Below the pieces are notes generated by a model, which saw only the letters and a list, made by a program, of their open reading frames with translations, was not told where the DNA came from and ran no database searches. Shown piece by piece: positions 1 through 6,110 of a stretch of DNA of 7,414 bases. Every line of letters starts with the position of its first letter. The stretch's first letter is position 1. Made by a program: the position numbers and the translations under genes. The stretch covers positions 1-7,414 of the forward strand of contig RFJB01000005.1 of the NCBI GenBank assembly GCA_003695045.1, given 5' to 3'. Source of the DNA: Candidatus Woesearchaeota archaeon. GTDB lineage: Archaea > Nanobdellota > Nanobdellia > Woesearchaeales > J091.

Positions 1-354
1 CTCCTAAGGCACATCAACACAGTATATCTAATCATAGCAGGAATTCTCATAGGAGCAGGAGTATTTGTTGCTCTCACGCGGTTTATAGTTCCGGAGATAG
101 ACAGGAGAGAAAAAGAACGTCTGGAAAAGGAGTCGTATGAGATAAACAAGCTTCTTGACATAATAGACGAATCAAAAACAGGGCTTACTGTCTTGAAAGC
201 GGCTCAACGAATGCACAGGCCGCTGAAAGAGGTAATGGAGATTGCGGAATTCCTGGAAGGAGAAGGAATAGTTGAAGAGGCGGACAACAAGATAACTCTC
301 ACTAGTTACGGCAGAAAGATAAGACAAGAAAGCAAAAATTTTGAAGCACGATAA
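1..354 (+). CDS. membrane-anchored winged-helix (wHTH) protein, 5' end outside window
   Basis: The first 117 visible codons are open from the left edge in frame 1 and end at TAA (352-354); no ATG, GTG or TTG fits as a start before the membrane segment, so the true start lies upstream. Residues about 7-29 of the fragment form one hydrophobic membrane span, followed by a highly charged stretch (32-45, rich in R, K, E). Residues about 47-112 look like a winged helix-turn-helix: a first helix (49-59), a second (63-71), a long third helix (about 74-90) and a wing ending in the typical pattern [11 protein letters not shown]. This architecture fits a membrane-tethered DNA-binding regulator, a type common in archaea, but the N-terminal part is missing and could hold a sensor domain or further spans. 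The stop codon overlaps the Shine-Dalgarno of the next gene, so it is probably co-transcribed with the glycan genes. Its role as their regulator is only inference from position. Confidence 0.75.
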   Translation, partial: LLRHINTVYLIIAGILIGAGVFVALTRFIVPEIDRREKERLEKESYEINKLLDIIDESKTGLTVLKAAQRMHRPLKEVMEIAEFLEGEGIVEEADNKITLTSYGRKIRQESKNFEAR

Positions 355-361
355 GGAGGTG
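353..361 (+). promoter_or_regulatory. strong ribosome binding site for gmd
   Basis: AAGGAGGTG is a near-perfect complement to the 3' end of 16S rRNA and lies 9 nt before the ATG at 371. It overlaps the TAA of the upstream wHTH gene. It settles the gmd start at 371 rather than an in-frame TTG at 341, which lies upstream of the site and would translate through it. Confidence 0.85.
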
Positions 362-370
362 TCTGGCATA

Positions 371-1354
371 ATGGCAAAAAAAGCTCTCATAACCGGATTG
401 ACAGGGCAGGACGGCTCTTACCTTGCAGAGTTCCTGCTGAAAAAAGGATACAAGGTTTACGGAATGGTCAGAAGGACAAGCACGGAGAACTTCAGCAGGA
501 TAGACCACATAAGGGACAAAATAGAGATAGTTCCGGGAGACCTCCACGACCAGCTTTCGCTCATAGAACTTATGCAGCAGATAAAGCCCGACGAGGTTTA
601 CAACCTGGCAGCCCAGAGTTTTGTTCCCACCAGCTGGAACCAGCCGATACTCACAGGAGAAGTTACCGCGCTCGGAGCCGCAAGAGTGCTGGAGGCAATC
701 AGGGCTGTCAACAAGAAGATAAAATTCTACCAGGCGTCAAGTTCTGAAATGTTCGGCCAGGTCACAGAAACACCTCAGAATGAGAACACGCGATTCCACC
801 CGAGAAGCCCCTACGGCGTTGCCAAGGTTTACGCATACTGGATAACAGTCAACTACAGGGAGAGCTATGACATGTTTGCGTGCAACGGAATACTGTTCAA
901 CCATGAATCTCCAAGAAGAGGCCTTGAGTTTGTGACGAGAAAGATAACGCACGGGGTGGCAATGATAAAGCACGGGCTCGCAAAGGAGCTGCGCCTCGGA
1001 AATCTTGATGCAAAGAGGGACTGGGGATACGCAGGAGACTATGTGGAGGCAATGTGGCTGATGCTCCAGCAGAAAAAGCCGGAGGACTATGTCATAGCAA
1101 CCGGCGAAACCCACACAGTAAGAGAATTCTGCAAGCTGGCATTTGCCAGGGCGGGCCTTGATTACAGGAAGTATGTGAAGATTGACCCCAGGTTTTACAG
1201 GCCTGCAGAGGTGCACCTCCTCAAAGGGGATGCGAGCAAGGCAAGAAAGAAGCTGAAATGGAAGCCGAAAGTGAGCTTCAAGGAGCTTGTCCACATGATG
1301 GTTGACGCGGACATGAAAGAGGTTGAAGAACTCAAGAAATACGGCAGAGTATGA
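371..1354 (+). CDS. gmd: GDP-mannose 4,6-dehydratase
   Basis: Converts GDP-D-mannose to GDP-4-keto-6-deoxy-D-mannose, the entry step to GDP-D-rhamnose, GDP-L-fucose and related sugars; a cytoplasmic NADP-dependent extended short-chain dehydrogenase. The 327-residue protein opens with the Rossmann glycine motif TGLTGQDG (8-15), followed by RRTS (34-37), a family cofactor-binding signature. The active site is readable: Ser124 (Thr132 in the E. coli enzyme), Glu126 (Glu134) in QASSSEMFG, and Tyr148/Lys152 in YGVAK, all with a constant offset of 8 from E. coli numbering. NHESPRRG (177-184) and GNLDAKRDW (210-218) are diagnostic for Gmd. It is slightly shorter than the usual 340-370 residues but complete. 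The ATG at 371 is chosen because of the strong Shine-Dalgarno at 353-361. Its TGA overlaps the ATG of the next gene (ATGA, 1351-1354), whose product should use its reaction product. Confidence 0.96.
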   Translation: MAKKALITGLTGQDGSYLAEFLLKKGYKVYGMVRRTSTENFSRIDHIRDKIEIVPGDLHDQLSLIELMQQIKPDEVYNLAAQSFVPTSWNQPILTGEVTALGAARVLEAIRAVNKKIKFYQASSSEMFGQVTETPQNENTRFHPRSPYGVAKVYAYWITVNYRESYDMFACNGILFNHESPRRGLEFVTRKITHGVAMIKHGLAKELRLGNLDAKRDWGYAGDYVEAMWLMLQQKKPEDYVIATGETHTVREFCKLAFARAGLDYRKYVKIDPRFYRPAEVHLLKGDASKARKKLKWKPKVSFKELVHMMVDADMKEVEELKKYGRV

Positions 1355-2307
1355 GTGATGCGGAGATGGGAAAAAGAGTAATGATAACGGGCATAGGCGG
1401 CTTTGTAGGACCGTACCTTGCCGGAGAAATGTTGAGAAACGGCTATGAAGTGTGCGGAACCTACTTCGCTGAAAAGCCATCAATCGAGGGAATTCCGGAC
1501 AGCATGCTGAGAGCAGCAGACATAACGAAGAAGGAAGAGATAAGGTCAGCGCTTGAAGAATTTCAGCCCGACTATGTGGTGCACCTTGCCGCGATGAGCG
1601 ACGCAGGCGAATCGTTCAGGAACAGAGAGTTATACAATAAAGTCAATGTTGAGGGAACGCGAAACATTTACGAAGCGCTTTCCGAGGCGGGATTGAAAGC
1701 GAAAGTACTTCTCGCGGGCTCGTCCCATGAGTATGGAATACCCTTGAAAATTCCAATCACTGAGGACCATCCGCTGAATCCGAACAATCCCTATGGAGAA
1801 AGCAAGGTTGAAGCTGAGAGAGTTGCAAGACAGCACCCGCAGATTAAGACCGTCTTCGCCAGAAGCTTCAACCATACCGGTCCTGGACAGCCGCCGAATT
1901 TTGTTCTGCCGTCCTTCGCACACCAGATTGCAATGATAGAATCAGGAAAGCAGGAACCCGTAATAAGAGTCGGGAACATTGACGCCAAGAGGGATTTCCT
2001 TGATGTGAGAGATGTGGTAAGGGCTTACCGCCTGCTCCTCCAGAAGGGGAGAGAAGGCGAAGCGTACAATGTGTGCAGCGGAGAGTCGCACAGAATAAGC
2101 GACCTGCTGGTAGAAATGATAGGGATGAGCAGGGCAGACATTAAGATAATGAGGGATGAAGAAAAACTCAGGCCTGTTGACATCCCTGAACTCAGAGGGG
2201 ACAACAGCAAACTGAAAGGAGAAACCGGTTGGCAGCAGGAGATAAGCATCGACGAAACAATGAGAGACCTGCTTGATTACTGGAGAAAGAAAGTGAGTGA
2301 AGAATGA
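1351..2307 (+). CDS. rmd: GDP-4-dehydro-6-deoxy-D-mannose reductase (Rmd-like SDR)
   Basis: Predicted to reduce the C4 ketone of GDP-4-keto-6-deoxy-D-mannose to give GDP-D-rhamnose. The 318-residue protein is an extended short-chain dehydrogenase: TGIGGFVG (13-20), catalytic serine in AGSSHEYG (122-129, Ser124 most likely), YGESK (148-152, Tyr148 and Lys152), and [15 protein letters not shown] (208-222). SFNHTGPGQ (172-180) is the Rmd signature; GDP-fucose synthases have a different segment here. At the place of the dehydratase catalytic Glu126 in the neighbouring Gmd it has His126, consistent with a reductase rather than a second dehydratase. The [11 protein letters not shown] segment (274-284) is the usual C-terminal substrate-side motif. 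The close relative GDP-6-deoxy-D-talose synthase cannot be ruled out, since it differs only in C4 stereochemistry. The ATG at 1351 is chosen for its ATGA overlap; an in-frame ATG at 1366 would remove five residues and is possible. No good Shine-Dalgarno precedes either, suggesting coupled translation. Confidence 0.87.
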   Translation: MSDAEMGKRVMITGIGGFVGPYLAGEMLRNGYEVCGTYFAEKPSIEGIPDSMLRAADITKKEEIRSALEEFQPDYVVHLAAMSDAGESFRNRELYNKVNVEGTRNIYEALSEAGLKAKVLLAGSSHEYGIPLKIPITEDHPLNPNNPYGESKVEAERVARQHPQIKTVFARSFNHTGPGQPPNFVLPSFAHQIAMIESGKQEPVIRVGNIDAKRDFLDVRDVVRAYRLLLQKGREGEAYNVCSGESHRISDLLVEMIGMSRADIKIMRDEEKLRPVDIPELRGDNSKLKGETGWQQEISIDETMRDLLDYWRKKVSEE

Positions 2308-3455
2308 AGGCGCAGGAGAAAGGAGAGAAAGAGAAGGTTGCTTATGTCGTGACCCCGACATACAACGAAAGAGAAAACATCAGAATACTCATTCCCCTGC
2401 TGGAAGAAACTTTTGAGAGCGTCAAAAAAAAGGGTTATACCCCGAGAATCCTTGTTGTTGACGACAACAGCCCGGACGGAACAGCGGAAGAAGTGAAAAA
2501 ACTTGCTCAAAAGTATGGAAACATAGAGTTGTTGACAGGAAGCAAACAGGGACTCGGAGTCGCATACCAGAGGGGATTTAAGCATGTCATGGACAAGTGC
2601 GACGCCATAATAATGATGGACGCCGACCTGTCGCATCCTCCCTCGCTCATTCCCGGAATGCTCGAAGAACTGGAGAGAGGATACACTCTTGTCATAGGCA
2701 GCAGGTACATAAAAGGCGGCGGCACGCCCGACTGGCCGCTGAGCAGGAAGTTAATCAGCAGGGGCGGGAATTTCTTTGCCAGAATAGTTGCGGGCATGTA
2801 CAGGGTGCATGACTGCACATCCGGCTTCAGGGCAATAAGCACAGACCTGTTGAGGAAAGTTGACTTCAGGACTCTGGCAACAAGGGGTTACGCCTTCCTT
2901 ACCACACTGCTTTACGAGCTGTACATTAAAGGTGCAAAAATAAAAGAAGTCCCCCTTGTTTTCAAAGACAGAAAGTACGGGGAAACAAAGCTTACCAGAA
3001 AGGACATAATTGAATTCTTCCTAAATGCCTGGCGCATCAGGTTCAGGGACTCAAAGAGGATGATAAAGTTCGCCATTGTGGGCGGCTCGGGAATCTTCGT
3101 GAACCTAGGGGTCTTTCAGATAGCAAAGCTGCTGCTCTATTCAAATCTGGGCCAGAGCAACGGAACACTCCTGGCATCAAGCCTTATTGGAGACGAAATC
3201 TCAATCATCTGGAACTTCATACTGAACCACGAGTGGACATTCAAACACTCAACCAACGACTCGCATGTGCTCGTCAAAATGCTGAAGTTTCACGCGGTAG
3301 CGATAAGCAGCGTCGTCATAAACAACAGCGTGCTGTTCTTCCTTCACACCCGATTCGGAGTGTGGGACGTTGCGGCAAAACTGGCGGGAATACTGATTGC
3401 TTTCCTCTGGAACTATTTTGTCAATGTGAAATGGACATGGAGGGAGAAAATATGA
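2304..3455 (+). CDS. dolichyl/polyprenyl-phosphate mannosyltransferase-like GT2 fused to GtrA domain
   Basis: A two-part membrane enzyme of 383 residues. Residues about 12-245 are a GT-A fold, family 2 glycosyltransferase of the DPM1 type: TPTYNERENI (17-26), VVDDNSPDGT (51-60, nucleotide-binding aspartates), MDADLSHPP (105-113, metal-binding Asp106 and Asp108), GSRY (132-135), TSGFRA (172-177) and KYGETKL (224-230). Residues about 253-378 form a GtrA-like domain with four membrane spans (about 256-278, 287-307, 325-348, 352-376) and the repeated aromatic pattern WNFILNHEWTF (303-313) and WNYFVNVKWTW (369-379). The layout is that of the archaeal (Pyrococcus) dolichyl-phosphate mannose synthase. 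By family, it transfers a hexose from GDP-mannose to the lipid phosphate on the cytoplasmic face. Because it sits directly after gmd and rmd, the donor could instead be GDP-D-rhamnose; this is inference. It overlaps both neighbours by ATGA (2304-2307 and 3452-3455). Confidence 0.92.
   Translation: MKAQEKGEKEKVAYVVTPTYNERENIRILIPLLEETFESVKKKGYTPRILVVDDNSPDGTAEEVKKLAQKYGNIELLTGSKQGLGVAYQRGFKHVMDKCDAIIMMDADLSHPPSLIPGMLEELERGYTLVIGSRYIKGGGTPDWPLSRKLISRGGNFFARIVAGMYRVHDCTSGFRAISTDLLRKVDFRTLATRGYAFLTTLLYELYIKGAKIKEVPLVFKDRKYGETKLTRKDIIEFFLNAWRIRFRDSKRMIKFAIVGGSGIFVNLGVFQIAKLLLYSNLGQSNGTLLASSLIGDEISIIWNFILNHEWTFKHSTNDSHVLVKMLKFHAVAISSVVINNSVLFFLHTRFGVWDVAAKLAGILIAFLWNYFVNVKWTWREKI
3439..3444 (+). 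promoter_or_regulatory. ribosome binding site for manC
   Basis: GGAGGG lies 7 nt before the ATG at 3452, inside the end of the preceding gene. It selects this start over in-frame ATGs at 3431 and 3437, which fall before the site. It is the only clear Shine-Dalgarno at an overlapping junction in the window, so manC may be translated more independently than its neighbours. Confidence 0.75.
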
Positions 3456-4492
3456 AGAAGGTAACGGTCATAATGGCAGGAGGCATAGGGGAAAGATTCT
3501 GGCCGTATTCAAGGAAGAAACATCCGAAGCAGCTGCTGACTCTCTTCGGCAGGAAGCCGATGATAAAGGAAACTGTTGAGCGTCTTAAGAGCATCGCTCC
3601 CGAAAACAACACGTACATAGCCACAAACGGGCACCTTGCCGGAAAGATAAGGAAGGTTCTTCCGAAAGCAAGATATGTTGTGGAGCCGATGGGGCGGAAT
3701 ACTGCTGCATGCATAGCGCTCAGCGCCGCCAGAATCATGTCAGAACACGGGGATGCGCTCATGTTCATAGAGACGGCAGACCATGTTTACAAGGAGAAAA
3801 AGAAATATCTGGAGCATGTCAAAAAGGCGCTTGCCGTCGCAGAAAGGGGGTTTATTGTTCTCATAGGAATAAAACCCTCGGAACCGCACACAGGATACGG
3901 ATACATCCAGAAAGGAGCCCTGATTGAAGGCGGCCCGATAAGAGCCCATAAAGTCAGGAGATTCAGGGAGAAGCCAGACCTTAAGACTGCGAAAAGATAC
4001 CTGAAAAGCGGAGAGTACCTGTGGAACTCGGGAACTTTTGCAGCAAAAGCCAGCGTCATGCTCGAAGAGATAAAGAAGCACATGCCCAAACTGCACAGGG
4101 CAATAGAACGAATAAAGAAAAGCGGATTCAAAAAAGAAGTCATGAAGAAAGAGTTCGAAAAGCTCGAGAGCATCTCAATAGATTACGGTGTCATGGAAAA
4201 ATCAGGAAATGTCGCGGTGCTTGAAGCGAAGATGCATTGGGACGACATAGGGGACTGGAACGCGCTGGCGAGATATTTTGACAGAGACAGGAACGGGAAC
4301 GTCAAAATAGGCAAACACTATCTCAATGACACAAAGAACTGCATCGTGGTTTCCGAAAAGAAGCCGGTGGCAATGAAAGGAGTCAGCGACCTGATAGTTG
4401 TAGAGACAGACGATGTGCTTATGATAATAGACAGAAAGGATGCGCCGCGGCTGAAAGAATTGCTGAGCCAGATACCTGAAAGATTAAGATGA
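3452..4492 (+). CDS. manC: mannose-1-phosphate guanylyltransferase
   Basis: Makes GDP-mannose from GTP and mannose 1-phosphate in the cytoplasm, supplying Gmd and possibly the DPM1-like enzyme of this operon. The 346-residue protein has the nucleotidyltransferase signature AGGIGERFWPYSR (9-21) with PKQ (25-27), EPMGRNTA (78-85), the metal-site region ETADH (107-111), HTGYGYI (146-152), FREKP (171-175), WNSG (191-194), SIDYGVMEK (242-250) and WDDIGDW (263-269), all hallmark segments of this family. The length matches the single-function class: there is no C-terminal cupin phosphomannose isomerase domain, and neither an isomerase nor a phosphomannomutase gene is in the window, so mannose 1-phosphate must come from elsewhere. 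One oddity is Glu-Thr before ADH where the family usually has Leu-Pro. The start at 3452 follows a good Shine-Dalgarno (3439-3444) and an ATGA overlap with the upstream gene; the 3' end overlaps the next gene by ATGA (4489-4492). Confidence 0.94.
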   Translation: MKKVTVIMAGGIGERFWPYSRKKHPKQLLTLFGRKPMIKETVERLKSIAPENNTYIATNGHLAGKIRKVLPKARYVVEPMGRNTAACIALSAARIMSEHGDALMFIETADHVYKEKKKYLEHVKKALAVAERGFIVLIGIKPSEPHTGYGYIQKGALIEGGPIRAHKVRRFREKPDLKTAKRYLKSGEYLWNSGTFAAKASVMLEEIKKHMPKLHRAIERIKKSGFKKEVMKKEFEKLESISIDYGVMEKSGNVAVLEAKMHWDDIGDWNALARYFDRDRNGNVKIGKHYLNDTKNCIVVSEKKPVAMKGVSDLIVVETDDVLMIIDRKDAPRLKELLSQIPERLR

Positions 4493-6108
4493 CAACTCTA
4501 AAAAAAGAATATGCTGTGCTGGTTGCCGCGCTCGTATTTGCATTCATTCCCGTTGCAGCGGGATTTCTCAGAAGTCCGGAGGGGTATTTTTTCAACGGGC
4601 TTATCAGCCCTCTTGACGGAAACACATATGCATCGTTCTACAATCAAGCAAAGGATGGCAGACTGCTCTTCACGAACGAGTACACTCCAGAGAAGGTTCC
4701 GCACGCGATGTTCCGGCCGGTGTATCTCCTGATGGGGCTCTCAGGAGGGCTTCTCGGACTTCCTTACGAAGCAGCATACCACGCCTTCAGGATAATCATG
4801 ATAGTCCTCCTGTTTCACGCCGTCACACTCCTGATAAAGGAAACAACGGGCAGGAAGGAGAGAACAATAGCGCTTGTCCTTGTGTTTTTCTCGTCCGGAG
4901 TCGGTTATGTGCTGAGGATGCTTGAACTCTTCGGGCTTAAAAGGATTGGAACAAGCGACCTGTGGCTTCCGGGCGGGATAACATTTCTGTCAATAAACGG
5001 GCACCCGCACCTGATAGCATCAATAGCGATGATGACATATGCAGCGTACTGGATTGTGAAAGCCCTCAAGAATGAAGGAAGCAAGAACAGCAGTCATTAC
5101 CTGAGAAACGCCGCAATGGTCATGCTGGTTCTGGGATTTGTCCACCTGTTTGACGACATAACGCTCTACGCCGCGCTTGCAATAACCGTTGGAGCAAGCA
5201 TGATAATCAAAAGAACAACAATCCATCAGTTCATCGCGAAAAACAAAAATCTGGCATGGATGCTCATCCCCCTTATAGCGTTCATTTATACCGCCTACCT
5301 GTTCATAGGAATACCGGAGTTCTCAAGTTGGAATGCCCAGAACACCCTGGAAGCCCCGAAAGTGTACTACTTCGTTTTCGGATACGGACTCTTATGGCTG
5401 TTCATTGCAGTCGGGTGGGCCGGCAGGGAAAGAATAAGACATCTGGTGTCAGACAAAGCAACACTCTTTCTGGCATCATGGGTTGCCGCAACATTCATCC
5501 TCGTTTACTCCCCGATGAACATACAGAGACGATTCATAGAAGGAGTTCACATCCCGATATCAATACTTGCTTCTTACGGACTCACGCGCATCAGAGATGC
5601 AATTGCATTGACATCGTGGAAAAAAACAGCAGGACTCGCCGCAGGACTGCTTGTGCTCATGACAGTTCCAAGCAACCTCCTGTGGCTTTACCATAACACG
5701 CCGGACGGAACCGAAACAGAATGGGAAGTCCCGTGGAGAGTGCCGCTTTACCTCAAACAGACAGACATTGACGCAATGAAATGGTTTGGCAGCACAAAAG
5801 ACGCAGTGGTAATAACCGATTACGGCCACGGCAATTATCTTCCCCGATACAGCCACGCAAGACCGTATGTGGGCCACTGGGCGCAGACCATAAGCTTTGA
5901 AGAGCGCGCATCAAAAATGGAAAAATTTCTGAACAGCAAAAACACGCAGGAATTTACAGGCATGCTTGAAGAAATTGCCGCGGAAGCCCGGGAAGCATCG
6001 GGGGGAAGCAGTGTTTATGTTCTTCTTGAAAAGAACAGGATTCCGGAAGGACACCTAATCACCAGCAAAAAGTATGAAAACAAGGAAATAGTAATATTCA
6101 CACCGTGA
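4489..6108 (+). CDS. polytopic membrane protein, putative GT-C fold glycosyltransferase
   Basis: I do not recognise a named family with certainty. The 539-residue protein has about 11-12 predicted membrane spans (roughly 8-27, 76-92, 97-117, 125-145, 172-191, 206-221, 224-242, 256-274, 292-310, 325-341, 353-365, 380-400) and a soluble C-terminal domain from about 405 to 539. The first long loop between spans 1 and 2 carries PLDGNTY with Asp43, the place where GT-C enzymes usually hold their catalytic aspartate. Other notable segments are INGHPH (169-174), HLFDD (219-223), NIQRRFIEGVHIP (344-356), and GHGNYLPRY plus YVGHWAQT (446-454, 460-467) in the soluble part; the last two resemble patterns in poorly described bacterial and archaeal GT-C-like proteins. 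Such enzymes use polyprenyl-phosphate sugars on the outer face, which suits a gene two places after a DPM1-GtrA fusion. A polymerase role is an alternative. ATG at 4489 overlaps the manC stop (ATGA); no clear Shine-Dalgarno is visible, so translation is probably coupled. Confidence 0.7.
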   Translation: MTTLKKEYAVLVAALVFAFIPVAAGFLRSPEGYFFNGLISPLDGNTYASFYNQAKDGRLLFTNEYTPEKVPHAMFRPVYLLMGLSGGLLGLPYEAAYHAFRIIMIVLLFHAVTLLIKETTGRKERTIALVLVFFSSGVGYVLRMLELFGLKRIGTSDLWLPGGITFLSINGHPHLIASIAMMTYAAYWIVKALKNEGSKNSSHYLRNAAMVMLVLGFVHLFDDITLYAALAITVGASMIIKRTTIHQFIAKNKNLAWMLIPLIAFIYTAYLFIGIPEFSSWNAQNTLEAPKVYYFVFGYGLLWLFIAVGWAGRERIRHLVSDKATLFLASWVAATFILVYSPMNIQRRFIEGVHIPISILASYGLTRIRDAIALTSWKKTAGLAAGLLVLMTVPSNLLWLYHNTPDGTETEWEVPWRVPLYLKQTDIDAMKWFGSTKDAVVITDYGHGNYLPRYSHARPYVGHWAQTISFEERASKMEKFLNSKNTQEFTGMLEEIAAEAREASGGSSVYVLLEKNRIPEGHLITSKKYENKEIVIFTP

Positions 6109-6110
6109 AA

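Noticed and set aside
328..346. AT-rich AAAAATTTT stretch before gmd as a possible archaeal TATA box
   Set aside because: It lies in the coding end of the wHTH gene, matches the archaeal box poorly, and a start about 25 nt downstream would fall on or past the Shine-Dalgarno.
341..370. In-frame TTG at 341 as an earlier start for gmd
   Set aside because: It would add ten residues unlike any Gmd N terminus and translate across the strong Shine-Dalgarno at 353-361, which points to ATG 371.
737..1483. A 248-codon open frame on the minus strand opposite gmd and the start of rmd
   Set aside because: It lies opposite two unmistakable enzymes, its translation has no recognisable motif and is rich in Cys, His and Arg, and long antisense frames are expected from the codon bias here.
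3233..3451. In-frame upstream extension of manC from ATG 3233
   Set aside because: It runs deep inside the GtrA domain of the preceding gene, and manC homologs start just before the AGG.G..R motif, matching ATG 3452 with its own ribosome binding site.
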